From the NCBI RefSeq assembly GCF_016919005.1, contig NZ_JAFFQE010000003.1:310001-374000 (forward strand): DNA of 64,000 bases, read 5' to 3'. The position numbers and the translations under genes were made by a program. Shown here piece by piece: positions 26,680 through 35,144 of the stretch (its first letter is position 1; every line of letters begins with the position of its first letter). The notes beneath the pieces were generated by a model that was not told the DNA's origin, did not search any database, and saw only the letters and a list, made by a program, of their open reading frames with translations. The DNA is from Desulfopila inferna. Lineage in GTDB: Bacteria > Desulfobacterota > Desulfobulbia > Desulfobulbales > Desulfocapsaceae.

Positions 26680-27855
26680 ATGATGAAGGAACGCACCAAA
26701 CTGCTCTTATTGGTAATCGGCTTCCTTGCCGCATATTACATACCATGGGGCCATCCGCTTATCCGCCAGTCCGGCATGGAAGCCTTTATGATGCTTCAGG
26801 AATATGCGCGTCTGCACGTGCTGACCTGTTTGATTCCCGCCTTCTTCATTGCCGGCGCCATCGCCGTTTTCGTCTCACAGGCCTCCGTACTCAAATATTT
26901 CGGAGCACAGGCGAATAAGTTCTTATCCTACTCCGTAGCCTCTGTGTCCGGTACTATTCTGGCCGTCTGCTCCTGCACGGTATTGCCGCTGTTCGCCGGC
27001 ATCTATACCCGGGGCGCAGGCATTGGACCAGCCACGGCCTTTCTTTATTCCGGACCGGCCATCAACGTCCTGGCCATTACCATGACCGCCAAGATCCTCG
27101 GCTGGCAGCTTGGTCTGGCCCGGGCGATTGGCGCAGTGATTTTTGCAATAGTCACCGGCCTGCTGATGGCCCTTATTTTCCGCAAGGATGACGCGGCGCG
27201 CACCACCGGCCAGATTTACGTGCCTGAGACCGACGGCAAGGAGCGCACCCTGCTGCAAGACAGTTTATATATACTGACCATGGTATTGATCCTGGTCTTT
27301 GCCGCCTTTGCCAGTCCGGATGCGGATGCAACCGGATTGTGGCCGGCAATTTTCGCTGCCAAATGGTACATCACGGCGGTACTGCTGATCATGCTGGGCG
27401 TCATGCTCAAAGCCTGGTTCACCAAAGATGAATGCAAAAGCTGGGTGGAGTCCACCTGGGGTTTTGTCAAACAGATTTCACCTCTTCTTGCCGGAGGCGT
27501 GCTGGTGGCCGGGTTCATGCTGGGACGTCCGGGTCATCCGGCACTTATCCCGGAACAATACATTCAATCCCTGGTCGGGGGCAATTCATTTTCAGCGAAT
27601 TTGATCGCCTCAGTGGCCGGTGCCCTGATGTACTTTGCCACACTCACAGAGGTGCCTATACTGCAGGGGCTCATCGGTTCCGGCATGGGCCAGGGTCCGG
27701 CCCTGGCTCTGCTGCTGGCCGGCCCTGCCCTGTCTCTGCCCAACATGCTGGTGATCGGCAGTGTCATGGGGGTAAAAAAGACCGCGGTTTTTTGTAGCAT
27801 CATCGTAGTTATGTCCACCATTGCCGGCATGATTTACGGTACATGGTTCGTGTAA
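26680..27855 (+). CDS. ArsP/DUF318-type membrane permease
   Basis: The 391-residue polytopic protein has two homologous halves. The hallmark segment is AVCSCTVLPLFAGIYTRGAG (about residues 88-107) followed by GPATAFLYSGPAINVLAI, and the C-terminal half has GPALSLPNMLVIG. PF03773 permeases include ArsP, which exports trivalent organoarsenicals such as methylarsenite and roxarsone; the CSC cysteines in the membrane loop are the proposed metalloid site. AAGGAG lies upstream of ATG 26680. It is 87 bp after arsR and 36 bp before the thioredoxin gene. The exact metalloid or other cargo is not established. Confidence 0.88.
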   Translation: MMKERTKLLLLVIGFLAAYYIPWGHPLIRQSGMEAFMMLQEYARLHVLTCLIPAFFIAGAIAVFVSQASVLKYFGAQANKFLSYSVASVSGTILAVCSCTVLPLFAGIYTRGAGIGPATAFLYSGPAINVLAITMTAKILGWQLGLARAIGAVIFAIVTGLLMALIFRKDDAARTTGQIYVPETDGKERTLLQDSLYILTMVLILVFAAFASPDADATGLWPAIFAAKWYITAVLLIMLGVMLKAWFTKDECKSWVESTWGFVKQISPLLAGGVLVAGFMLGRPGHPALIPEQYIQSLVGGNSFSANLIASVAGALMYFATLTEVPILQGLIGSGMGQGPALALLLAGPALSLPNMLVIGSVMGVKKTAVFCSIIVVMSTIAGMIYGTWFV

Positions 27856-27891
27856 AACCATTAAACATATCTTTATAAAAAGGAGCTTGCC

Positions 27892-28125
27892 ATGGAAGTT
27901 AAAGTACTGGGCCCGGGTTGCCCGAAGTGTAAACAGACCGAAGATGTGGTCAGGGAAGCAGTGGCTGAGTCTGGAGTGGATGCCGAAGTCGAAAAAGTGA
28001 CGGATACCATGAAAATAGCTATGTATGGTGTATTCGGAACTCCGGCCGTTGTGGTTGACGGCGAGGTCAAGTCGGTGGGCAAGGTTCCCTCAAAAACAGA
28101 TGTAATCGGTTGGTTAAAAAAATAG
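27892..28125 (+). CDS. small thioredoxin-fold protein with a CPKC active site
   Basis: The 77-residue protein starts MEVKVLGPGCPKCKQTEDVV and has the cis-Pro region GTPAVVVDGEVKSVGKVP. It belongs to the thioredoxin-like redox-active disulfide protein 2 group. AAGGAG lies seven bases before the ATG. Such proteins regularly follow ArsP-like permease genes; they may reduce a cysteine of the permease or bind the metalloid through CPKC. That role is inferred from gene order. Confidence 0.92.
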   Translation: MEVKVLGPGCPKCKQTEDVVREAVAESGVDAEVEKVTDTMKIAMYGVFGTPAVVVDGEVKSVGKVPSKTDVIGWLKK

Positions 28126-28137
28126 GAGGAAGAGATA

Positions 28138-28578
28138 ATGGCTGATAATTGTTGCGCCAGCGGTGGTGAAGTAATGATTCTGGCCTGTTCCGGCGGCTCC
28201 AATGTTGGACAGCTCTCCAACCAGGCGGCGGTGGAACTTACCCAGGAAGGATTCGGCAAAATGTTCTGCCTGGCGGGAATAGGCGGACAACTTTCCGGTT
28301 TTGTCCAATCGGCACGGGATGTAACGGAGATGGTGGTGATCGACGGCTGCGAGGTGGGCTGCGCCAGGGCAATTTTCGAAAAAGCGGGTGTCCCTTTGAA
28401 AAACTATGTGGTCATCACCGACGAGGACATTGAAAAGAACAAGGATTTCAATCTGCAGCGCACCGATATCGACACGGTTAAGAAGGCTGTCCGAAAAAGC
28501 ATAGAGAGATCTCGTCGGCCCCCGCAATTTCCCGGCATGATGCCGTTTGCCGGCGGCTGCGGATGCTCTTCGAGGTGA
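28138..28578 (+). CDS. DGC domain putative zinc-binding protein
   Basis: The 146-residue protein carries the family Asp-Gly-Cys in MVVIDGCEVGCARAI (about residues 64-78). It also has ACSGGSNVGQLSNQAA near 18 and extra cysteines at both ends (CCA near the start, GGCGCSSR at the end). PF08859 proteins are named for this DGC motif and are thought to bind metal through conserved cysteines; no reaction is proven. It is 12 bp after the thioredoxin gene with AGGAGG before the ATG, clearly the same operon. Confidence 0.88.
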   Translation: MADNCCASGGEVMILACSGGSNVGQLSNQAAVELTQEGFGKMFCLAGIGGQLSGFVQSARDVTEMVVIDGCEVGCARAIFEKAGVPLKNYVVITDEDIEKNKDFNLQRTDIDTVKKAVRKSIERSRRPPQFPGMMPFAGGCGCSSR

Positions 28579-28635
28579 TACAATCACACCTGGACAAGTG
28601 AGTTTGCCAGGAAGATCAAAGTACGGGAAAATACC

Positions 28636-29145
28636 ATGAAAGGCAGAAACCCGACAATGCAGCAGGCTCTGTGGCAGGTGCTCTTCCTCATGATCATGGC
28701 CGGCCTGCTTGCCCTGGCAGTTAATCACTGGCGCGAGACACCGCTTCCCCTTGCAGGTGATTGGTCGGTGGCAACGCGCCTTTTCAATCAAGAAGGAAAC
28801 AGTCTGGAAATCCCTTTCAACGAGGCCAGGCAATTGTTTGAGCAGCAAGCGGCAATTTTCCTCGATGCTCGTTCGCTGTCACAATACAAGGGCGGGCATA
28901 TCAGCGGCGCCTTGAGCCTGCCCTGGCAGGATGTCGAAAACGCCTTGATGAACATCGTTGCTCTCTTGGAAGACGGCAGCAGCATCATCACCTACTGTGA
29001 CGGCGAAAGCTGTGAACTCAGTCACGACCTGGCCATGTTTCTCCAAGACATTGGATTTGCCAATGTCAGAGTTCTCATCAACGGCTGGACTCTCTGGAGA
29101 AATGCAGGGCTACCGACTCAAAAGTCAGGTGAGTCCGATGAATAG
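28636..29145 (+). CDS. membrane-anchored rhodanese-like sulfurtransferase
   Basis: The 169-residue protein has an N-terminal membrane anchor (about residues 9-29) and a single rhodanese domain placed outside the cytoplasm. It has IFLDARSLSQYKGGHISGAL near 75 and the active-site loop TYCDGESCELS near 118, where the first Cys would carry the persulfide and the second may form a disulfide or bind selenium or metal. Four of its residues overlap the MauE start, showing coupling. It fits a periplasmic sulfane-sulfur or selenium carrier. Confidence 0.88.
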   Translation: MKGRNPTMQQALWQVLFLMIMAGLLALAVNHWRETPLPLAGDWSVATRLFNQEGNSLEIPFNEARQLFEQQAAIFLDARSLSQYKGGHISGALSLPWQDVENALMNIVALLEDGSSIITYCDGESCELSHDLAMFLQDIGFANVRVLINGWTLWRNAGLPTQKSGESDE

Positions 29146-29620
29146 GAGGAGACATATATACCAATCCGGCAAACGCGGCGCCTTGAGCAACCGTCATCTC
29201 TGGGTGTATCATCTTTGCCGTGTGCTGCTTGGCCTGGTCTTTGTCTATGCGAGCTATGATAAGATCCTCCATCCACAGGCTTTTGCCGAAAGCGTGTTCA
29301 ATTACCAGATCCTGCCGGATGCCTTTGTCAACCTGATTGCCCTGATCCTGCCATGGCTGGAGTTGCTGCTTGGTCTGTGCCTCATCGCAGGAGTATGGTT
29401 ACCGGGTGCGACAGTTGCAGGCACAGGATTGCTGTTTTTTTTCCTCGGCCTTCTGGTGTACAATCAAATTCGTGGCCTGGACATTCACTGCGGTTGTTTT
29501 TCCACCGAGACCTCTGAGGGTCCTGCCGGACTGGGAACCATACTGCGCGACATCGGCTTTCTGGCGGTATCGCTGTACCTCCTGCTCTTTGTCTTTCTTT
29601 TTAAACGACGAGTTGAATAA
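29138..29620 (+). CDS. MauE/DoxX-type redox-associated membrane protein
   Basis: The 160-residue protein from ATG 29138 has four hydrophobic helices, with RVLLGLVFVYASYDKILHP at helix 1 and the GLDIHCGCF motif near residue 111 between helices 3 and 4. The CGC pair is the redox-active feature of the MauE branch, which supports disulfide formation in methylamine dehydrogenase maturation. The start overlaps the rhodanese stop by eight bases. It likely shuttles electrons between the membrane and periplasmic thiol or selenol proteins such as the next gene product. Confidence 0.87.
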   Translation: MNRRRHIYQSGKRGALSNRHLWVYHLCRVLLGLVFVYASYDKILHPQAFAESVFNYQILPDAFVNLIALILPWLELLLGLCLIAGVWLPGATVAGTGLLFFFLGLLVYNQIRGLDIHCGCFSTETSEGPAGLGTILRDIGFLAVSLYLLLFVFLFKRRVE

Positions 29621-29681
29621 TTATGATAATGATCACCGGAACCATGCAGCCAAAAACCTTCGGGAAACAAGGAGTCAAATC

Positions 29682-30374
29682 ATGCTGAGAACGGTATTTT
29701 TCCTATCACTTATATTTCTGTTCCCCTACTTCGGCCACAGTGCCGCTGCTGCCTCCTCAGTCGGACCGAAAACATATCTTCCTGAAAGCGAATTTTTCTT
29801 CAAAGCGGTGCTGGAAGGCGCAGAGGTGGTTCACGGCTTTGTTGTCTATAACCAGGGAGATGAGCCGCTGGAGATACTTGATGTCAAAACGGGCTGAGGC
29901 TGCACCGCTGCGACTACTTCGCGGCAGATCCTTCCCGGGGAGGAAGGACATATCACGGTCAGCTTCAACACCAGCAGCTATGGTGGAGACGTAATGAGGG
30001 AAGTCGTAGTAGTACAAACCAATGATCCCGTACGCCCCTTGTTTGAGCTGGTCGTTGCCGGAAAGGTGGAAAAATTCGTCGAAATTCATCCGCAAAAAGC
30101 CCTACTGAGAGGAAAGGCAGGAGAACCATTGGCAATTGAGATCAAAATTAAACGAAACAGAAAATATCCTTTCAAAATTCTTGAGGTACGTACCGAAAGA
30201 GATGACAGGATCCGCGCCAGGCTTGTTGAAGGAGGTAATTCCGACAACAACTGTATTATCCGGGTGGAGAATTTAAAAAAGACCAAAGGTCGCTATGCCG
30301 CCATATTGACCGTCCATACCGACCATCCCGAAAAACCCAGCTTCCCGATCTTCGTTGTCGGAATAATTCAATAG
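29682..30374 (+). CDS. DUF1573 family protein, probable selenoprotein (in-frame UGA, Sec72)
   Basis: From ATG 29682 (AAGGAG nine bases upstream) the frame is open for 230 codons except one TGA at 29895-29897. The protein has a signal peptide (to about residue 25), then the DUF1573 pattern EPLEILDVKTG-U-GCTAATTS and SYGGDVMREVVVVQTNDP. Normal DUF1573 proteins have a Cys-Gly-Cys-Thr motif here; the UGA replaces its first Cys. A hairpin follows the UGA at the right distance for a bacterial SECIS. The same frame continues through a second beta domain to 30374 without other stops. A sequencing error or a simple nonsense mutation is the alternative. Confidence 0.82.
29898..29927 (+). promoter_or_regulatory. 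candidate bacterial SECIS hairpin
   Basis: Immediately after the UGA, CTG-CA-CCGC (29900-29908) can pair with GCGG-CAG (29921-29927), leaving a two-base bulge and a 12-nt apical loop TGCGACTACTTC. The loop begins 12 nt after the UGA, within the range seen for SelB-binding SECIS elements. Their sequence is poorly conserved, so only position and shape support the call. Confidence 0.6.
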
Positions 30375-30393
30375 GGCTGAGGACTTTTTTTAA

Positions 30394-31710
30394 TTGACTA
30401 TCATACATTTTCCTGATCCAGACAGCATGACTGAACACCCGCAAAAAATCTATGCAGAACTTACCACACGCTGCAATCTCCGCTGTAAAATGTGTGTGAA
30501 ATATGCTGAAGGGAGCTGTATCGCTGAAATGGATCTGCCATTTTCAGTTTTCAGGAAACTGGCTCCCTCGCTTGCCAAGACGAACACGCTGATCCTGAAC
30601 GGCATCGGCGAACCGCTTCTTCATCCTGAACTGGCGGAAATCATAGGTTTTGCCAGAGCTGTGATGCCTGCCGGGGCAGACATCGGCTTTCAGAGCAACG
30701 GTATTATGCTTGATCAGGAAAAATGCCGGGAGTTAATCGCAGCCGGACTTTCAACAGTGTGTCTTTCACTGGATAATATTACAGATATTACTGCGGATCA
30801 GGCAGGCGAGCATTCGGCCACCATCGTCTCTAAAGCCATGGTCCGACTCCTTGAAGCGAAGCACAACACCGCTGCAGATACCTTCAGGATCGGCCTGGAG
30901 ATTGTTCTGACCAGAGAAAACATAGACAACCTGCCGGGATATATCACCTGGGCGGCTGACAGGGGTGCAGATTATATCATTGCCACCAACCTGCTGCTCT
31001 ACAATACCTCAGCAGAGAAGCTGAGTCTTTTCAATCCCAACTCTTCTGAGGCTGTCGAGCTGTTCGAGGTCTACAACAAACGGGCGGAGGCTCTGGGAGT
31101 AAATCTGGGCAACTGTCTTTCCACCTACTTGAAGTTCAACAAAACACAGAAAGACAAAATAGTGGCTCAGCTTTTTGAAGAACTGCAGCAGGAAGCCAGC
31201 AAAAGAGATATCCGCCTTCATCTTGAGAGCTTGCTCGGCTACACCACCGCCGATGCCGACAGAGTCGGGAAAGCCTTTGCCGATGGGCGTAGCATTGCCG
31301 CCAAAAGAGGTATCGAGCTTTTTCTTCCAACCCACCAGGCCTTACCACAGCGCACCTGCCAATTTATTGAAGAACAGACTGTGTTAATCGCCGCCAGCGG
31401 TGCGGTCATGCCATGTCATTTCCTGTGGCATACCTACTCCTGTCGGGTACTTGGCGAGGAAGTCCAGGTGCGGGAATGTGCCTTCGGCTCTATCCGCCAA
31501 CAACCACTGGACATAATCTGGCAACACCCTGAGTACATAAGATTTCGACGGGAAGCCGCAGAATATGACTATTCTTCCTGCTGGAGCTGCACTCAGGGCC
31601 CATGTGCCAACCTCATCAATGATAATCTCTTGTGCGCCAATGATTGCTATGGGAGCAGGGTGCCATGCGGACACTGCCAATGGAATCTGGGAGGGGTTCG
31701 CTGTCTGTAG
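30394..31710 (+). CDS. radical SAM/SPASM protein (putative metalloenzyme maturase type)
   Basis: The 438-residue protein has the radical SAM CxxxCxxC motif TRCNLRCKMC near residue 28 and the GEPLLHP and QSNG blocks of the SAM barrel. A long Cys-rich SPASM-like C-terminus runs from CQFIEEQTV near 329 through CWSCTQGPC, NDNLLCANDCYGSRVPCGHC and a final Cys. This would hold auxiliary Fe-S clusters. Enzymes of this build modify peptides or mature metalloenzymes. The start is TTG 30394 with GAGGA upstream, or ATG 30427. It is 19 bp after the DUF1573 gene, which is a plausible modification target. Confidence 0.87.
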   Translation: MTIIHFPDPDSMTEHPQKIYAELTTRCNLRCKMCVKYAEGSCIAEMDLPFSVFRKLAPSLAKTNTLILNGIGEPLLHPELAEIIGFARAVMPAGADIGFQSNGIMLDQEKCRELIAAGLSTVCLSLDNITDITADQAGEHSATIVSKAMVRLLEAKHNTAADTFRIGLEIVLTRENIDNLPGYITWAADRGADYIIATNLLLYNTSAEKLSLFNPNSSEAVELFEVYNKRAEALGVNLGNCLSTYLKFNKTQKDKIVAQLFEELQQEASKRDIRLHLESLLGYTTADADRVGKAFADGRSIAAKRGIELFLPTHQALPQRTCQFIEEQTVLIAASGAVMPCHFLWHTYSCRVLGEEVQVRECAFGSIRQQPLDIIWQHPEYIRFRREAAEYDYSSCWSCTQGPCANLINDNLLCANDCYGSRVPCGHCQWNLGGVRCL

Positions 31711-31761
31711 GAACTGGAATACTTGTTTAAATAAAACACAAAATTGCCAAAGGAAGCCGAT

Positions 31762-32283
31762 ATGCTGCTTAATGGATATACCTTGGAGATTTTCAGGTCC
31801 AAATGTAATGCCGGAGCCAGCACTCTGCACTGTTTCGCCCACCTGGATGATGATGTCGGAGCGGCCCTGCCCTATCTGAACACAGTGCTCGGCGGCTTCA
31901 GCTACATCAAGGAACCACCGGCCTTGACCTTGAAAAGTTCGGGTAAACTCATTACCATTCATGCCCGGAAAATCGCGGTCAATGCGCTCCAGGACGAGGA
32001 ACAGGCGAAAAAAATCGTCGCCTGGCTGCAACGCGAAATCAACAGTGCCTGGGATAATCGCGGAAATATCGAACCCAGCATGGTGGGGACCAAGCCCCCT
32101 GCCCTGATGGATGTTCTCAAGCTGCTGCCGAAAACCAACTGCAAAGAGTGCGGCGAACCAACCTGCATGGTTTTCGCCGTACGGGTAGTCGAAGGGGCGA
32201 AAGATCACACCAACTGCCCAGCCCTGCAAGGAGAAAAAAAAGAGGCCCTGGCCCATTATCTCTCCCGCTTTCATTTCGATTAA
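31762..32283 (+). CDS. Fe-S cluster protein (PF04060-type) ending the cluster
   Basis: The 173-residue protein from ATG 31762 (AAAGGAAG upstream) has an N-terminal domain with Cys14 and Cys23. Its C-terminal domain has TNCKECGEPTCMVFAVRVVEG and a further Cys in HTNCPAL, the CxxCxxxxC...C pattern of the 4Fe-4S domain shared by the acetyl-CoA synthase/CODH gamma subunit and RnfB-like proteins. It may supply or receive electrons for the upstream enzymes. It is 51 bp after the radical SAM gene, and the block of co-directional genes ends here. Confidence 0.85.
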   Translation: MLLNGYTLEIFRSKCNAGASTLHCFAHLDDDVGAALPYLNTVLGGFSYIKEPPALTLKSSGKLITIHARKIAVNALQDEEQAKKIVAWLQREINSAWDNRGNIEPSMVGTKPPALMDVLKLLPKTNCKECGEPTCMVFAVRVVEGAKDHTNCPALQGEKKEALAHYLSRFHFD

Positions 32284-32880
32284 CCCTCCCAGGCAACAAC
32301 AGCCTGTACAAATATCATTTATCGCCAGTTTCGGCTGGCTTGATGATTACACAAACCTGCTGGGGTTAAATCCTGCTGGACCTGGCAATAACCAGGAGAG
32401 GGAACAAAACTCCTTCCCTGATAGACGCTGAAAAATAAGCCACCACTCCTTCATTCACCCTTCCTTCGATCCACGCTCGCCCCGATGTCGTTTATAAATA
32501 TTGCCACACCGGCGAGCTCTCTCCCCAGATTCCAATTTCCTCAGAAAAACATGGTGAGCCTAACATAAAATATGAGTTCCTCGAGGGGCAGCGCCATCAA
32601 GCATGAATGCGCAATAAATGCAAATTTCATGTACAGCTGTGAGCAAAATCTTCCCTGATTTTCTCCAGGAATTTTTCCTCCCCCACCAAACGAAATCATT
32701 ATCCGCATCTGTAATCCAATAATAAGCATTTGATTATTAATACCTATCTCAAGCGAGAGAGGAAGCTGGACCGGCGATACGCTGATCATGGCATGAATGC
32801 TGCTCTAGGGCCGGAGAACCTTTAATTGCTTTTATAAAATGATTTGGCCTTTATGCCTGCACTCAACTTTAGAAATCAAA
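32284..32880. other. roughly 600-bp spacer with no recognised gene
   Basis: It lies between the Fe-S protein and the proline-rich protein. Several short frames exist on both strands, none with homology or a ribosome site. No clear terminator hairpin with a U tract was found after 32283. Confidence 0.4.
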
Positions 32881-33630
32881 ATGACTAAAAGAAGAACAAT
32901 TAAATTGAAGCTGCTCAACTGGCTCTTTATTTTCGTACTCTTTGCTTTTGGCTTATATGCCGGTTTTGCTAACGCCTATGACAACGGAACCACAGATTTT
33001 GTATGGCAGGCAAATCCTCCTGAAGAAAATGTGACCGGCTATCGTTTGTATTATGGTTCCGAATCCAGGTTTGACGCCAACAATAATCCTAAGAGCGACT
33101 TTTCCTATGACTATTACATCGATCTCTCCAGTTCCATTCGTTGCAACAATTTGAGCTACGACAACGATTGCGAATATTTGGCACAGAATGAAATATCATG
33201 CAATGGCCTGGAGACCGGCTCTCCCAGTTGCACGCTTTCTTATCTTGAGGGGGTTTTGCATTTGGCTATGACGGCCTATACCTCCAGCGATGAAAGTTCC
33301 TATACTCATGAAATCAGAATAGTTCCAACCGAACAGCCACCAGAGCCGGAGCCCGAACCGGAGCCTACGCCGGAACCCGCACCCGAGCCTACCCCAGACC
33401 CCGTACCGGAGCCTACCCCAGATCCCATACCCGAGCCTACACCGGAGCCTGATCCGGCGCCCACGCCGGACCCTGAACCGGCGCCAGCGCCAGAGCCCCA
33501 ACCGGGACCAACACCAGAGCACGTACCTGTGCCGGCGCCGGGGCCAACGCCACCCCCGGAGCAACCACCAGGTAAGCCTCAGGGTTCTCATCTGCCCTCT
33601 GTTATACGGCTACTGCTTCTCAGGGGATAG
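32881..33630 (+). CDS. secreted FN3-like protein with a long Pro/Glu repeat tail
   Basis: The 249-residue protein from ATG 32881 has a signal peptide ending near GFANA. A fibronectin-III-like domain follows ([20 protein letters not shown]; then four Cys that could pair), then about 75 residues of PEP/PTP/PDP repeats rich in Pro and Glu. The protein ends abruptly in [10 protein letters not shown] with no anchor. The DNA repeat is GC-rich and codon-repetitive, so its length may vary. The tail is like cell-wall- or membrane-spanning spacers; the function is unknown, and the missing C-terminal domain suggests truncation. Confidence 0.7.
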   Translation: MTKRRTIKLKLLNWLFIFVLFAFGLYAGFANAYDNGTTDFVWQANPPEENVTGYRLYYGSESRFDANNNPKSDFSYDYYIDLSSSIRCNNLSYDNDCEYLAQNEISCNGLETGSPSCTLSYLEGVLHLAMTAYTSSDESSYTHEIRIVPTEQPPEPEPEPEPTPEPAPEPTPDPVPEPTPDPIPEPTPEPDPAPTPDPEPAPAPEPQPGPTPEHVPVPAPGPTPPPEQPPGKPQGSHLPSVIRLLLLRG

Positions 33631-33679
33631 GCATCATCCTGACAGCCAAAGCTAAAATTGGTGCTTTGGCTCAACCAGG

Positions 33680-33718
33680 AAAAAAGGGGATTGTTTGTTT
33701 TCTCTTACCGCAATCCCC
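33680..33718 (-). terminator. terminator of the FAD oxidoreductase gene
   Basis: On the minus strand GGGGATTG (33718-33711 side) pairs with CAATCCCC (33693-33686) and is followed by six U residues (33685-33680). A second, 9-bp hairpin AGCCAAAGC/GCTTTGGCT at 33644-33671 lies closer to the convergent gene but lacks a U tract. Confidence 0.75.
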
Positions 33719-33722
33719 TAGT

Positions 33723-35144
33723 CTAGTCTTCACAGATCTCGAGCCGGGGGGACATTGAGGTGGCCTGTTGTCCGGCAATACGTCCGAAAACGATGCATTC
33801 GGTTAGCGCGCAGTTGCCGAGACGACTTGCACCATGAATGCCGCCACATACCTCGCCGGCACCGAACAGACGCGAGATAGGCTGATTGCGGAGGTCAATT
33901 ACCTGCGCCTTGTCATTAATTCCCAAACCTCCTGAAGTATAATGCACCTTCGGCCATAACCGGATTGCATAGAAGGGAGGTTTCGCTATAGGTTTTGCAC
34001 CGGCAAGTGGTTTGCCAAACCGATCATCTCCACCTTCATGAACTCCGGCATTATAGCTGCTTACCGTCTGCTCCAACCGTCCAAGCGGCACCTCGAATGC
34101 CGAGGAAAGTTCTGCCAAGGTATCAAATGCTTTGACATAGCCACCCCTCAAACAGTGCGAGAGACTGTCGCCAGCGGTTTCTGCGCCCTCGGCGTCTACA
34201 ATCCCCAGACATATGTGACCTGCCTTGAAGATGGCTTCACACCGTTGTCGGCGATCTGCCCATTCATTGACGATACGTTTTCCGCTGGCTGGATCGATCA
34301 GGATCCCGGATTGGTAGACGCTATACGAAGCAAAACTGGCGCCCCGCCCAAAACCCTTTTCGTCGGCGCAGCCCCATGGCCCCAACTGTATCCAGGAGAG
34401 ATGAACCGGGGCAGCTCCTATTTCCAGGGCAGCGATAAGTCCTTCGGCCGTAGCCCCCCGATGATTGGTGGAATCCACTGAATCATCCAGACCGGGGTTC
34501 TGCATCATGCGGAATTGAAGATCACTTCCAAATCCTGCGGTTGCCAGAATAACTGCCCGGTTGGCGCGGATATTTCTTATATTGCCGCTGTTCTTTTCGG
34601 GAAACGCGTAGTCTGTCTGAATTTGTACGCCTTCCACGGCGCCCTGGTTATCGACGAGCAGACGCGTCAACAGGCAGCCGGTTTGTACTTTAATGCCTTT
34701 TTGTTTCAACAGAGCTATCTGGGCCTTGATGAAATCGACTCCTGAGTGGCTTTTTGTGGTGAGGCATCGGGCCGTGGAATGACCACCGAAACGATCCAAT
34801 CGATCCTGATATTCCACACCCAGAATGTTTCTCGTCCAATCTATTGACTCATTAGCTCTCTCAGCCACAACCCTGACGAGATCCGGATGGTTGTAGTTTG
34901 ATCCGGCTCTGAGCATATCTTCATAAAAAAGATCAGGCGATTCCTTTACTCCCAGCCTTTTTTGCAGATAGTTGTTCGGCGCAGCCACTCCCCCATCGCT
35001 GATGCGGGTGTTTCCTCCTGTCACCTTCATTTTTTCAAATATGGCAAGTGAAGCTCCTGACCGGCATGCTTCTATTGCTGCGGAGAGACCCGCCAGACCA
35101 CTGCCGATAATGACAACATCATAGTGTTCAGTCCATTTTATCAT
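33723..35144 (-). CDS. FAD-dependent oxidoreductase, flavocytochrome c/fumarate reductase-like
   Basis: The 473-residue flavoprotein has the dinucleotide motif VVIIGSGLAGLSAAIEA near residue 9, GGNTRISDGGVAAPNN near 43 and TAGFGSD near 215. The fumarate-reductase-like cap ends in HYTSGGLGIN near 404, and RLFGAGEVCGGIHGASRLGNCALTECIVFG closes the FAD domain. There is no signal peptide or heme motif, so it is a soluble flavoprotein, possibly using a 2-enoate or other unsaturated substrate. I prefer ATG 35144 (MIKWTEHYDVV); a start at 35201 is possible but adds 19 residues without support. No partner subunit is adjacent. Confidence 0.87.
   Translation of the reverse strand: MIKWTEHYDVVIIGSGLAGLSAAIEACRSGASLAIFEKMKVTGGNTRISDGGVAAPNNYLQKRLGVKESPDLFYEDMLRAGSNYNHPDLVRVVAERANESIDWTRNILGVEYQDRLDRFGGHSTARCLTTKSHSGVDFIKAQIALLKQKGIKVQTGCLLTRLLVDNQGAVEGVQIQTDYAFPEKNSGNIRNIRANRAVILATAGFGSDLQFRMMQNPGLDDSVDSTNHRGATAEGLIAALEIGAAPVHLSWIQLGPWGCADEKGFGRGASFASYSVYQSGILIDPASGKRIVNEWADRRQRCEAIFKAGHICLGIVDAEGAETAGDSLSHCLRGGYVKAFDTLAELSSAFEVPLGRLEQTVSSYNAGVHEGGDDRFGKPLAGAKPIAKPPFYAIRLWPKVHYTSGGLGINDKAQVIDLRNQPISRLFGAGEVCGGIHGASRLGNCALTECIVFGRIAGQQATSMSPRLEICED

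Noticed and set aside
29370-29897. Longer frame running across the MauE gene into the DUF1573 start
   Set aside because: It is a different frame from MauE and only its last 71 codons, from ATG 29682 with a ribosome site, show homology.
33196-33591. 131-codon Arg/Trp-rich minus-strand frame
   Set aside because: It is the complement of the Pro/Glu repeat on the plus strand, a compositional artefact.
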